A model generated the notes under the pieces. It was given only the letters and a program-made list of their open reading frames with translations. It searched no databases and had not been told where the DNA came from. Below are positions 45,491-56,990 of a stretch of 64,000 nt of DNA, in pieces. The stretch lies in assembly GCA_905250025.1 (NCBI GenBank), contig CAJNOJ010000172.1, positions 1 to 64,000 on the forward strand, in the 5' to 3' direction. The position numbers and the translations under genes were made by a program. The first letter of the stretch is position 1, and every line of letters starts with the position of its first letter. This stretch comes from Adineta ricciae. Lineage: Eukaryota > Rotifera > Eurotatoria > Adinetida > Adinetidae.

Positions 45491-46694
45491 ATTTTTCTAT
45501 GAATTATCTAAAACAAATGAAAAAGAAATCAAAATAAATATCGATTGAAATTAACAGATTTTCTTCATTCATATCTTCAATAATATAAATGTCGATGATT
45601 TTATCTTTTTCCGATTGATTTTCGATAGATTGAAATATGTATATTCAATATATTAATACAACTTTAATTATTAGTTTACTTTAAAAAAAAAGTAAAAAGA
45701 ACGAAAAGAAACATAATGTATTATTGAGGTCATATGATACATATTTCTAATAAATTAAAAGACAAATTCATCTACATTCTTATTCTAATTTATATTTCCT
45801 TCATGATATTCTTCTTGTTAAAATAAAATATGTTATATCATCATTTATTTTTGTAAATAAATTGACATCTTGGAAAATTTCAACAAAATCTTTCTTTGAA
45901 CTTTATTTTGTTAAATAAATAAATACTCACTTCATCTATTAACAAACTTAATTAATTTTGTTAAGAAGAATTAAATCGAACAATTTTCATAAGAGAATTC
46001 TTTTTCAAGAAAATAAAAACAATAACACCTTAAAAAGTATTTATGTCTAGTAGATACAAAAAATATATATAAAAACTACTGAAGCATGATTATATACATT
46101 ATAAAGTACAGTCTAACAGGTCAATTACTATTCTACACAATATTTCCATTAACTATAGAAACTATTGAAATGTATTAGATATATTTTACAGATATGAAAC
46201 TTTCTCAAGAAATTGTCTGATTGATATGTAAATTATTATGTCTGAACAGTTATCAATGTTGTTTTCATTTAAATATTTGGAATTCAAAGTCATTTTGTAT
46301 TTCCATTTACAAAAATATACAAACAAAAAAAAACAATTTTTAATTTAGTTATTTCTAAAGAAATGTATTTTATAGAAAGATTGATGAATGAAAAATCACT
46401 TTAAAAGATTTTTCAAATCAAACTATTGAAAATTGATATTTATCTTCGTTTAGGTTAAAATGATTCATTTTCTATTCAGATTAATATATTTCTTCGTATT
46501 CAAAGAGTGTAAACACTCAAACCTCATCATATTTGACTTTCATTATATCATTCGATAAAGATAAAATTACTCAAGCGTATTGAAAATAGTTTTTTTTTCA
46601 CTTCTACACCTATTCGATATTTTTCATAATGTATGTTTATCGATCTTGAAAGGAAAAGGAAAAGAAAAAAATTATCAGACGGTATTGTTTTATT
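45491..46694. other. Very AT-rich intergenic region
   Basis: No gene, RNA or structured repeat is recognised. It separates two divergent genes. Confidence 0.4.
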
Positions 46695-48383
46695 ATGATC
46701 ATAATTATTATGAAGACTAGAATATTTTTATTGCTCGGAATCATTCTAATAAACTTGAAAAGTTGTTCAATGAAGCTTTATGCTCCACCATCTCGTCTTC
46801 TGTTTGTTAGTATACCGAATTATTCACATATAAGCGCATTAACAAGCATTGCACGTGATCTTCCATCTCATCATCAAATCTCGTTCGCAGTATTTGAAGA
46901 AAATATTCAATTAATTCGTGAGAAACTCGAATCATATCGTCCAGTAACCATTATTTCAATGGGTCATTTATCGAAATCACGTAAATCATACGCAAAACCA
47001 GATGATGAATCGAATTTAGCATTTCTACATCGTGTCGTATTTTCTAATATTGTCAATGATTATAAACAGATTCACAATGTTCTATTTGATCATCTTCAAA
47101 AGAATTCTTATGATATGATGATTGTTGATATGTTTGTTTATGCTGCACAAGATTTAGCTTATGATCTTCATATTCCAATGGTTATACATTCGGTTTCTTA
47201 TTTAAATGAAGATTTGACATTACCATCATGGATACCACGAGGAATCGATACATTAACATATCAACAATTACAAAATTCATTTTTAAAACGTTTTTATAAT
47301 TCGATTGTTATGCCATTAATGATGATATATTATCTAAAATCTCGTGAATATCAATTGAATCAAATACAAATGGAATTAAATCGAACTGTGACGAGATCAA
47401 CACTTGGTCTTTGTACACAACATTGGTCGCGTTTTCCTGTTATTTTTTATACTTCAATTACACTTGAATTTCGATATCGATATCCACCAAACTATCATTT
47501 CATTGGTTTTCTTCTTGAAAATCAAACATCCGATCAAGTAAAGTATCTTTTTTTTTCTCATTAAATACATGAAAATGACATCAATTTTCTTTTGATTATT
47601 TGTATAGATTGAAAATGAAAAAGAATCAAATCTTGTTAATACATATGGTTAGATCAAACCCAAGAACCCGATGAATTTGTCGTTTTAGTGACATTTGGAA
47701 CATTAACCGTATTACATGAAACAATATGGAAAGAAATTGCTAATACATTAGACTTTGTATCACAAATGCGTCTTCTTCTCGTCATACCTCAACAACCAAT
47801 TCGTATAAAAATTCAATCTTTACTTTCATCGAAAATCAATGTTTTATCACGTGTACTTGTCGTACCTTGGATTGAACAAAAACGTGTATTGACACATCAT
47901 TCTGTTCATCTGTTTATCACTCATGGAGGTTTGAATAGTGTTGGAGAAGCTATTTATGCACATGTACCATTGATTATCTTACCTGGCTTTGCTGATCAAT
48001 TTACAAATGCAGCAAAAGTTGAAGAAACAAAACTCGGTCATTTTCTCTATCGAAACATGGTGACATCCGTTGGCATTGTGGAGAAAATAAAATTAATTCA
48101 TGATGATTATGATCAATATGTTCAACGTCTTCGTCGTTTTCATCAAGTAAGTTTATTCGAAGGAGGAGCCGAAAGAGCAGCACAACTTATCGATGAATGG
48201 CTTCTCACAGGTTATTCACATTTAATTACACATGAACATGAACTTTCATATTTAATTCAAAATAGTTTGGATATTTGGTTGACTTTATTTGCCGGTTTTC
48301 TTCTATTTATTTATTTATTCTTTCGAATTATTAAATCAATCTTTTGTCGTCAACAGTCGATAACAAAACACAAAACAGACTGA
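46695..48383 (+). pseudogene. UGT: UDP-glycosyltransferase (UGT) with an apparent frameshift
   Basis: A membrane-bound ER UGT that would conjugate sugar to lipophilic substrates. A signal peptide (MKTRIFLLLGIILIN, best start 46710) leads into the acceptor-binding domain (YDMMIVDMFVYAAQDLAYDL). Exon 2 holds the donor-binding domain with LVTFGTL, VVPWIEQKRVLTHHSVHLFI, then THGGLNSVGEAIYAHVPLII and GFADQFTNA, which is the UGT signature. A C-terminal TM helix (TLFAGFLLFIYLFF) and a basic cytosolic tail follow. The intron is 47539 to about 47607 (GTAAAGT...GTATAG). The exon then reads IENEKESNLVNTYG and TAG, whereas the family frame (WLDQTQEPDEF) resumes two bases out of phase at 47646. This is a 2-nt insertion or 1-nt loss, or an assembly error. 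Otherwise the protein is full length. Confidence 0.85.
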
Positions 48384-48786
48384 GATGTAATTTGAATATC
48401 GTTCATTTTCTTTTTTCTTTTTATTGACTATTAGAAAATAACAAAAAAAAACATTGTTAAAATCTGAGACAGTTTCATATTTCTAGACAATCAAGACGAG
48501 AAAATGATACTTTTGTTATCATTGTTTATACAAAAAAAATGCAACAATTGCAAAGGATTAGAATTAATCGAAATGACATTCTTTTGCATGTTTTGACTTG
48601 TTAGTCAATGTCTTATCCGATGAAAATTGCGATTGTTCAAGTCAATTTCGTTAGTCATCGGCTTATGTTCATTGTTTTTCGTTCGCAAGTTTGTTTAGTC
48701 TCTTGTTCTTCTCTTTCCTAATTAGCGATTATAAAACAAAGAAAAGCGATCACATATAGACTGTTGATGTGATCAAATACTTTTGT
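48384..48786. other. Intergenic, ending at a single N
   Basis: No feature is recognised. The N at 48787 directly abuts the EGF-repeat frame, so the true upstream part of that gene is not here. Confidence 0.4.
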
Positions 48787-48787
48787 N

Positions 48788-49164
48788 ATGGAATTTGTCG
48801 ATGTGAACAACGTTTTGGTGGAAAATTTTGTGATGAAATTGTCAAATGTGGTGATCAACAATGTCAATATCCTGAACAAGTTTGTTTAGCTGATAGTTGT
48901 GTTAATGTAACTGGCGAACTCTATTGTTTATTACATGAATGTCAACATGATGGAACATGTGATCCAATTTCCAGACAATGTTTATGTCAAAAAGGTTTTG
49001 CTGGAATTAAATGTGAATTAAAAAGTTTATTTTGTGATGAAACAAATAATATTTGTCAAAATAATGGAACATGTCTTACAACACAAAATACATGTGTTTG
49101 TACAAATTCTTTTACGGGTAAATATTGTGAAATTAATATTGATATAGAGAAAATTTGGTTATGA
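48788..49164 (+). CDS. EGF-repeat protein, C-terminal fragment
   Basis: Consecutive EGF-like modules are visible: a partial one (GICRCEQRFGGKFCDE), then LLHECQHDGTCDPISRQC with CQKGFAGIKCE, and CDETNNICQNNGTC with CVCTNSFTGKYCE. The last ends in a short tail and stop. Disulfide spacing C-x(4,8)-C-x(3,5)-C-x(8)-C-x-C-x(8)-C is kept. There is no TM helix after the last repeat, so the protein is probably secreted. The 5' end is lost at the N at 48787. Confidence 0.8.
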
Positions 49165-51852
49165 ATGAAATTTTTCAAATCATTTTCTTTAAAGAAGAAC
49201 TTTTTGTTTTGTTCGTGTGTTTTCTTTTCTTTATTATTAATTCAAATAAATCATTTTAATTAATTTATTGAAGAAAATCTTTGAAAAAACAAATCTTGTT
49301 CTTGTATTTGATGAAATTGATGACATATAATCAACGTGAAATGAAAAACTGGATTGTCTGTCACCTTGTCAGATCTTTCATTGAAGAAATAGATCTCATA
49401 ACATTTATGTATGTCTTTTAAGACATAAATCTTCATTAATAAGATAAGATATCATTCTATAGGCAAAATGATTGTATTTTTTAATTTCGATTTCTTTCTA
49501 AAAAGAAAAAAGAAATTGTCGACATATTTTTACAAAGTTATTTTGTTTGTTATGATCAAAATAATGAAGAGAAGAAAATCATAAGACAGTTTTTTTGTTT
49601 GAAATATTTGCAAATGTTATTTATAGGATCATATTAACAATTTAATGACTGAAATAGAAAAAGATGAACGAACAAATGACATAGATGTTAATATAAGATC
49701 TTTTTAAAGAAAAACAAAAGATTCTTATCTAAAATTGAAAAGATACAGAATATATAAAAAGAATAAATTCGAAGAATATCGATAAAATGATCATTATAAT
49801 TATAGAAGATCAATCATATTTTATTTTAGAATTCTCTTTGAGTTTTAATTACTCTAACAGTTCTTCTTATTAATTTTCATTTTGAATGTTTATTTAATAT
49901 TCTTTTAAGAAATAAAAACTAGTGTGAAATCAAACTATTTTTGGATGAATAATTTATACAGATGATGAAAGACATGAAAATATAATAATTATGTCATATT
50001 TTTTTGTTTTCAAAAGATTATTTTCATCTATTTGATGAAATGTGATCTTTCTGATGAGAAGAGAGAAATATTTGATCTTTTTTTGTATCTTTTCATATCT
50101 TTTTGTTTTGTTTAGAATAATTTACGTCGAAAAATATTAATTAAATATAAAGATGGTGAACGGAGAAAAACAGATATTAATTCGACGTAACAGAGTTTTG
50201 CAATCAACTGTTTTCACTTTTGGAAGCATTTCTTCTTTATATTTATTACCTTAGGGAAAAAAAGATTTTTTAATAAAATCAAAAGGTTACAATGATTTCT
50301 TTTTTTTTAAGAAATGAGAATAAGATGAGTCTTTCTTCAAAGAAATCAACTGAAGTTGATGAGTCCGGAAGCTGTACTCAATAATTTTTGATGAGTCGTT
50401 AGGAAATGTTTCTCACTCGAGTCGCATATTTTTGTCAAAATGTTCAAAATTGAGCGAAAGAGTTCATTCGTTAGAACTGTGAAATATTTTTTTGTCTTTA
50501 GAATGTTTCAAAGAAACGTAATCCACAGTAGTAATACTTTTTAATTAAATATATTTGATAGGTCTAAGTAACTTAATGTAATGTTAATTTAGAATTCTTC
50601 CAAGTTTTAATGAAATTCGATTTAAAGAGATTTTCTTGGAAATTATTTGAAAACATTGACAAAACATATGAAAATTAAGACAGACGTATCATTTACACTC
50701 GAATAACGTATTTCAATGAATTCATGTAAAATTTGTGCGTGATGAACACAATGAATAATCAAATTCGAGAGATTTGTTCATCTGCATACTTTTACTTTAT
50801 CTTCTTTTCCTTTTTTTCATATAATCATGGTGATTATCTTTAAAAATTTTCTACCACTTTTTAGATTAATTATAGGAGAAACTTTTTTCTGCTAATAAAT
50901 ACCAAAGAAATTTTCAAAGGTAATTACATACCTGTAAAAATGTCCTATAAGATCAAAGTATCTTCTCGTACGTTCTTCTGTCTCTTCCCTATTTTTATAG
51001 TCTATGCCTATCTGACCTATATAATCGGAGTTCGAATGAAAACAATCAATAATTATAATGCTATCTTTCTTTTGAATTAAGACTTCTTTTGGGAAATCTT
51101 CATTTCGATTCAACTTAGACATCTAATTACTATATAAGTAAAAGATTAAACATTGACAAGTCAGACAAGCATTCGACGTATGTTGACGTATAGAGTATTT
51201 GAATAAGTTACCTTAGTTTTCTTGTTTATTCACTTCTCTTTTGTATATTGAAGAAAGTACTTGTCATAACCTCCGTAGAAAACAGAACTACTAAATATCT
51301 ATATACATCATGTTCACTGTATGAGTGTGTGTGTATTTCTCTGTGTCGGATTAAAGGTTAGATATGAAAAATTCTAGAGTTTTCTTGAACAGACAAAAAC
51401 TACACGTACTTAATTAGGATTTCTAGAACGTTCTGGAAGTTTCCGGACCTTTGATTGAAGATCTTATGAAACTATTATAGCTATCAAAAATGAAAGATGA
51501 AATATTTTTGAGTTCTCGATCTTGAGTTATTGAATTTTAAAGGTATGTAATAGATAGGATCTAGGGATAATGAAACTGTCGAACTTGATATTTAATGTCT
51601 TCATGTTTCTTTTCCGATGTAACCTGAAACATTCACTATCATAGGATCAAGATAAGTACGAAAAGTGCAGTATGCACCGGATCTTATTAGTTTTAACATA
51701 TATTTTGTTCATCTACTTCCTTCCGTCTGCGAGATGCACGATGACGGATTTCATGTCATTTTACATATCTTTGTAAAACTTATTTGTCCGTATTTTGTTG
51801 AACTGAAAGTCTTCAGAAACAAATATTTGATTGATTTTTAGAAAGAAATATC
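49165..51852. other. Long AT-rich intergenic region with one orphan exon
   Basis: The only candidate is a minus-strand first exon, 51122-50932: MSKLNRNEDFPKEVLIQKKD, then SIIIIDCFHSNSDYIG, ending in a strong donor (ACAG/GTATGTAATT). No downstream exon or family is recognised. The rest holds no supported gene. Confidence 0.4.
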
Positions 51853-53781
51853 ATGTTTACAACAACTCCGTTATCACAAATTGATGGATATATCATATTA
51901 TTAAGTTTTGGAATTGTATTTAGTTTATTCATAATTGGAATAACACTTCTTCTGCAAAGATTCAATGGTGAAAATAGAATGTCGAGTGAAACATTTTTAA
52001 CAGCAAATCGAAAAATTCGATCAGGTTTATTATCATCATCAATCGTTTCCTCATGGACATGGGCTGCTACACTTTTACAGTCAAGTTCTGTCACTTATTC
52101 CTATGGTATATCAGGTGCATTTTGGTATGCAAATGGTGCAACAATTCAAATAATTTTATTTTCAATAATGGCTGTAGAATTTAAACGTCGAGCACCATTT
52201 GCTCATACATATTTAGAAGCCATTCGTGCACGATATGGTCGTGAAGGTCATTGGATATTTATTCTATTCTTTTTATTTACAAATATTCTTGTTACATTAA
52301 TGTTATTAACAGGTGGTTCAGCTGTTATTCATTCATTATGTGGAATGCCTATTATTGCTGCATGTTTTTTATTGCCATTAGGAACAATTATCTATACGAT
52401 AGTTGGAGGAATAAAAGCAGTATTTTTAACAAATTATATTCACACGGTAATTAACATTCTCATCATATTATTTTTCGCGTTGACAACATATGAAACATCA
52501 TCTTTATTAGGTTCATTTTCACAAATGTATCATTTACTTGTTAATGCAAGTTTAACTCATCCAATTGAAGGAAATTATCAAGGATCTTATTTAACGATTA
52601 AATCTCGGGATGGTGCAATGTTTTTCTTTATAAATTTAATTGGAAATTTTGGAACTGTATTTCTTGATAATGGATATTATAATAAAGCAATTGCTTCTTC
52701 TCCAAATTCTGTCATACGTGGTTATATTCTTGGTGGTTTAGCATGGTTTGCTATTCCATTTCTTACTGGTACAACTATGGGTCTTGTTGCTGTGACACTC
52801 GAAACAAATTCATTGTTTCCAACATATCCAAATCGATTAAGTAACGATGATGTCACATTTGGTTTAACTTTACCTGCAGCTGCAATTGTTTTACTTGGAA
52901 AAAGTGGAAGTATAGCAAGTTTTATTATGATATATTTAGCATGTACAAGTGCAATGTCTGCACAATTGATTGCAGTTGGATCAATTGTAACATTTGATAT
53001 TTATCGAACTTATTTTCATCAAAATGCATCGGGAAAGCGATTATTTTTCGTTTCACATTTTTCTTTATTAATTTTTGCTTTGATTATGAGTATTTCATCA
53101 ATTGGTTTATATTATGTTTCAATAAGTTTGAGTTATTTATACACAACAATGGGAATTATTATATCAAGTGCTGTTCTACCTGTTGCATTGACTATTTTAT
53201 GGAATAAACAAAGTAAATTAGCTGCTTGTCTTTCTCCACCATTGGGTTTGATTTGTTCAATTAGTTCTTGGTTATTATCAACAAAATATATTTTTGGAAA
53301 AATTACAATTCAAACAACAGGATCAAATTTATCAATGTTGATTGGAAATCTTGTTGCATTGTTAAGTCCTCTGATCTTTATTCCTTTATTTACTTTTATT
53401 AAACCAAATGAAATTCCTTATGATTTCGTATCAATGAAAGAAATTCAATTAATTGATGTTGATTTTCCAAATCCTAATAAAACAACAGTTGAAGAAATCG
53501 AACGAGGAATTTCCTATTTAAAAGACAATTCTCGATTTGTTCGTTTAATTGCAATTATAATCACAATATGTTTAACTTTAATTTGGCCATGGCCAATGTA
53601 TGTTTCATCATATGTATTTAGTGAAACATTTTTCACTTTTTGGATTTGTTTGGGAATCGTTTGGTTGTTGATATCATTTATTATTGTTGGTGTTTATCCA
53701 ATTATGCAACACTATCGAACGATTAAATCGATTTTGAGTTTGATTTATTTTGATATCAAAGCATTTAGAGATCGAGATTAA
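51853..53781 (+). CDS. DUR3: DUR3-type urea/solute:sodium symporter, intronless
   Basis: A 642-residue SSS-family (TC 2.A.21) transporter with about 14-15 predicted TM helices, encoded in one exon. DUR3-specific features are SSSIVSSWTWAATLLQSSSV near the first helices; VFLDNGYYNKAIASSPNSVI and GYILGGLAWFAIPFLTGTTM in the middle; the PTYPNRLSNDDVTFGLTLPA loop; and CTSAMSAQLIAVGSIVTFDI. In fungi and plants such proteins take up urea, and sometimes polyamines, with protons or sodium. The long central extracellular loop and the hydrophilic loop (KTTVEEIERGISYLKDN) before the last helices also fit. The absence of introns and the fungal/plant-centred family hint at transfer or old retroposition, but animal and protist homologues exist. 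The reading frame is intact. Confidence 0.85.
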   Translation: MFTTTPLSQIDGYIILLSFGIVFSLFIIGITLLLQRFNGENRMSSETFLTANRKIRSGLLSSSIVSSWTWAATLLQSSSVTYSYGISGAFWYANGATIQIILFSIMAVEFKRRAPFAHTYLEAIRARYGREGHWIFILFFLFTNILVTLMLLTGGSAVIHSLCGMPIIAACFLLPLGTIIYTIVGGIKAVFLTNYIHTVINILIILFFALTTYETSSLLGSFSQMYHLLVNASLTHPIEGNYQGSYLTIKSRDGAMFFFINLIGNFGTVFLDNGYYNKAIASSPNSVIRGYILGGLAWFAIPFLTGTTMGLVAVTLETNSLFPTYPNRLSNDDVTFGLTLPAAAIVLLGKSGSIASFIMIYLACTSAMSAQLIAVGSIVTFDIYRTYFHQNASGKRLFFVSHFSLLIFALIMSISSIGLYYVSISLSYLYTTMGIIISSAVLPVALTILWNKQSKLAACLSPPLGLICSISSWLLSTKYIFGKITIQTTGSNLSMLIGNLVALLSPLIFIPLFTFIKPNEIPYDFVSMKEIQLIDVDFPNPNKTTVEEIERGISYLKDNSRFVRLIAIIITICLTLIWPWPMYVSSYVFSETFFTFWICLGIVWLLISFIIVGVYPIMQHYRTIKSILSLIYFDIKAFRDRD

Positions 53782-54161
53782 CGAATGTTTCTCTTATTAA
53801 CAATTCTCGTAGATTTTTTTTCTCAGAATACATTCCTTAACAGATCATACATTCATCTTAATAAAATTTTTAAATTTAAATCAATTAACAATCAGTTTCA
53901 TTGTTCTCCTCATAAGTCATATCTCTTTTGTATTAATCGATATTTCTCACTGAATCGATGACACGAAGAAATTTTCATTTGTACCATTAATATTGATAAG
54001 AATATTATCCCTTAAATGTACGACCACGTAAGAATATGTAATTTATAGTGTATTTTAGTCATATTCACCTAGTGCATCGCCCACACGTTGTTGTTGATTA
54101 TTTTTGTTTTTCTTCTTCTCTTCTTCCCTTTCATTAATCTCATATCCACGTGAATTGATAA
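53782..54161. other. Intergenic between DUR3-like and TIR genes
   Basis: AT-rich, without a recognised element. It probably contains the TIR gene promoter. Confidence 0.4.
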
Positions 54162-55751
54162 ATGACGACAAAAGCAAAACATATTATGTTTTCATATCAA
54201 TGGAATAGTTCAATTTTGGTTGCAAAGATTTACGATTATTTATGCAAAACTCAATCAATACCTGTTTGGATGGATACACATGGAGGAATGACTGAATATC
54301 TCAGTTCAAGGTAAAGCAACATAACGATTTTTTCTCGTTTTCAAATCTTTGTTTTGTTAAGTATGGCTGAAGGTGTTGAAAATTGTTGTGTATTGATTTG
54401 TTTCTTAACACCTGAATATCAGGAATCAATGAATTGTAAAAAAGAATTAACTTATGCATCTCAATTACAAAAACCGATTATTCCATGTCTTCTTGGATCG
54501 AATGACAAGACAAACAAATGGAAGCCATCGCAATGGTTAGGTTTAACAATTACTGATCTTCTTTATTTGAATTTTACGAAAATCAATGACGAAAATTTCG
54601 AAGCAAAATGTCGCGAATTACTTGACAAGATCAATTCGGTTGTTGGAAATTCAAGTTCAATAACGTTTGAATCAGAATCCAAAGCAAATTCGAAAGAAGA
54701 AGAAGAAGAAGAAGAAAGTGATGAAGAATTTCACTCATCAACTTCACCTTCCCCATCGATTATTCGTGAAGGTCCAGAAATCAAAAATGAGACATTAAAC
54801 TTAACTTCTCAAACTTATTCCAATGAAGGTGATTCATTTATTCATCTTAGAAATCAATCGTCTGAAATTGAATGTAATCAGGATCTTTATTCAACGAACA
54901 ATCGATTTTTCAATTCATTCACTTTATCTCGTTTTCTTTTTCACAATACAAACTCTCAAGAATCGATTGCAGTTTTGAGTTTATCAGCTGAATACGAAGA
55001 TTTGTCAAAAGATGAAGAAAAACCTACTTGGATTCCCTGTCAAATCAAAATCAATAATAATGAACAACTAATTCAACTTGATCCAAATAAACTCTTTCTT
55101 TGCTCATTAACGCTTAAAATTCAATTAACTGGACAACCAGGTGTTGATAATCAACATCGTTTTCGAGCTCATTCTCTTTTACCTCAACCACTTCGACTTC
55201 GAATTCGAATTGAAGATACACAGATGAAACATTCGTCTCTCATCATTGAACAAGTAAAGACAGTTTTTGTTGAAACGAAGAAAAGTTGCAAAATCGAGTA
55301 TTTTTAGATAAATCGACCGTTGATTTTGCCAACACAAGAGAAATTAATCGATAAATTTCGTTTATCTCTATTGAATGTTCTCGGTTTCGTTTCAGCTGAT
55401 GATTGTTCAACTGACATTCGATACTTTGCTTTTATTTATCATTTTAATGATCCCGATACGGACGATCCTCTCATAAAATTTATATTTGGATGTGACCTTT
55501 CAGGTTTTCGTTTCTCAATATGGGATAAACAGAAGATTAAAACGTTGGGAAAACAGGCGAAAAAAGAAAATCGAACGGAATTAATTGTTCATGAAGATAT
55601 ATACAGTTCAATTATAAATTGTGTTGCATTGTTTGATGAACGTTCTCAACTTCATGGTATCCGAATTACCATCAAAACAAAAACATCACAAACTGTACAA
55701 ATCATTCCATTACGACCTGACGAAATTTTCGAGAAACATCATATTTTTTAG
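54162..55751 (+). CDS. TIR-domain protein with a novel C-terminal region, 494 aa
   Basis: Three exons (54162-54310, 54362-55253, 55308-55751) join in phase. The second intron is 54 nt (GTAAAGAC...TTTTAG) and hides an apparent in-frame TAG. Residues 1-160 form a TIR domain: KHIMFSYQWNSSILVAKIYD (box 1), VWMDTHGGM, a segment SMAEGVENCCVLICFLTPEY, then CKKELTYASQLQKPIIPCLL with a glutamate at the position used by NAD-cleaving TIRs. A run of Glu (EEEEEEESDEEFHSS) forms a linker. The last 270 residues (from FFNSFTLSRFLF) show beta-rich segments with SLTLKIQLTGQPGVD and FIFGCDLSGFRFSIWDKQK and match nothing I know. An innate-immune or NAD-metabolic signalling role is plausible. Confidence 0.8.
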
Positions 55752-55770
55752 AAATAAGATTTCGATGAGT

Positions 55771-56396
55771 CATCATGAAAATTTCCATTGGATAAAATTC
55801 TTTATCTTCTTCCTGTATGTCATGATTTTTTCCATAAATAAATATCGTAATCTTCGTAGTCTTTTCTATTGACTATCTCCCTGGATTTCATCATTGACAT
55901 CGGTGCGCCTTTACCAAGAAAAAATGTCATATAACATATCCTATGTAACGGAATTAGAGCTGATTGATCATGGAGAGACGATTCATTTTGTTATTCCAAC
56001 AACTATTGTCCCTCGTGATAATCCTTCGCAAGGTGCAATTTCTTCAACAACTGGAACAAATTCGAAATATCCCAGGTCGATGATTCCGATAGAATTTCGT
56101 CGGATTCTGAAGAAATCCAATATAGGATTCGAGTATCAGATTAACATAACAGACATGGGATGTTAAAACAGCACCCTATACAATTGAATGTGAGAAGTGT
56201 CAGTTCAACAGCATATCTATGTCAAATTGAATTCAATCAAGACGACGTTTGTTCAGTTAAATTCACTCAGACGAATACGCATTTAGGTCGTAATATTCGT
56301 TTTGATATTCAGTTAAGTGATCAACGTTCAACAACAATTATAGCATGTCAATCTCAGATATTTATTTCAGCATCAACTAAAGTTGGCACATGTTAG
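55771..56396 (+). pseudogene. Truncated duplicate of the VIT/vWA gene, with MITE insertion
   Basis: 55771-55875 matches the region upstream of the 62496 gene (CATGATGAAAATTTC, TTGGATAAAAT...). The match then jumps, omitting about 490 bases, to sequence matching 62840 onward: TTTCATCATTGACATCGGTG, then VTELELIDHGETIHFVIPTT and PRDNPSQGAISSTTGTNSKY. A MITE sits at 56071-56159, after which the VIT sequence resumes (TAPYTIECE). Another shift then leads to the later VIT portion (CSVKFTQTNTHLGRNIRFDI, then LSDQRSTTIIACQSQ). At least two frameshifts, an internal deletion and an insertion make it a clear pseudogene. Its tail shows what is missing at the N in the 62496 gene. Confidence 0.85.
56071..56159 (+). 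mobile_element. CCCAGG-type MITE, 89 bp, inside VIT pseudogene
   Basis: It begins CCCAGGTCGATGATTCC and ends AACAGACATGGG, and is flanked by AT on both sides. Comparison with the uninterrupted homologue (TCTGAATATGTACAAAC at 63020) shows that removing the element and one AT restores the original sequence. That gives direct evidence for insertion with 2-bp target duplication. Confidence 0.9.
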
Positions 56397-56579
56397 ACAA
56401 TGATTTTTTGGAAAAATTTTATTGTTTAGCACAAAAAACAAACTTTCGCTGAATCGAATATGTTGATTGTGCTTGAATATTTCTATTTTTAATTCAGCTT
56501 TCTTCGCCTTTCAGAATAGTATGAAGTTCTTCGAAAATGTGACGAAAATCAAATAAAATTTACCATTTCTAACAATTGT

Positions 56580-56990
56580 ACGGTTTTACTGATGTTTTTG
56601 TGCGATCTGTATAAGGTACAGTGACCGTCTCACTGGATTGCACCCGATACCAGTTTCGAACCAAAGCTTCAGCTTTCTAACGAGCAGAAAGACCAATAGG
56701 AACAGCACTACATTACTGGTAGCTTACATCGTCACGAACTGATGCCCCATGTTGTAGAAGATGTACAAAATCAATCGGTTTTTTAGCTAATGACGGTGTT
56801 ATAAACGAATCGTTTTGAATATCTTTAGGACCTAGAGTTAAATGCGCAATAAAATAGAGCAAAAATTCACGTTCTACGAAATGAATCATTGGCCTCATGA
56901 CCTAAATCATATCAAACAGAATTCGTTTCATTGAAAATCTTAAACAATTTGCGTTTACTTCCTCATCAGCATCTAAATCGTCATTATCGC
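56580..56990 (-). pseudogene. Broken paralogue of the 128-aa family
   Basis: Exon pieces on the minus strand match the intact gene at 60280-60821: an acidic first exon (NDDLDADEE), exon 2 (IQNDSFITPSLAKKPIDFV, then HLLQHGASVRDD) and exon 3 (WYRVQSSETVTVP, then DRTKTSVK). Exon 3 ends early at a TAG (KPYNC), so the last helix is missing. Exon 1 is cut by the MITE at 56990-57270, on the far side of which the homologous 5' flank continues (57271-57500 versus 60825-61130). Confidence 0.75.

Noticed and set aside
55254-55307. In-frame TAG between two halves of the TIR gene
   Set aside because: A 54-nt intron with good GT-AG ends spans it and gives a continuous protein.
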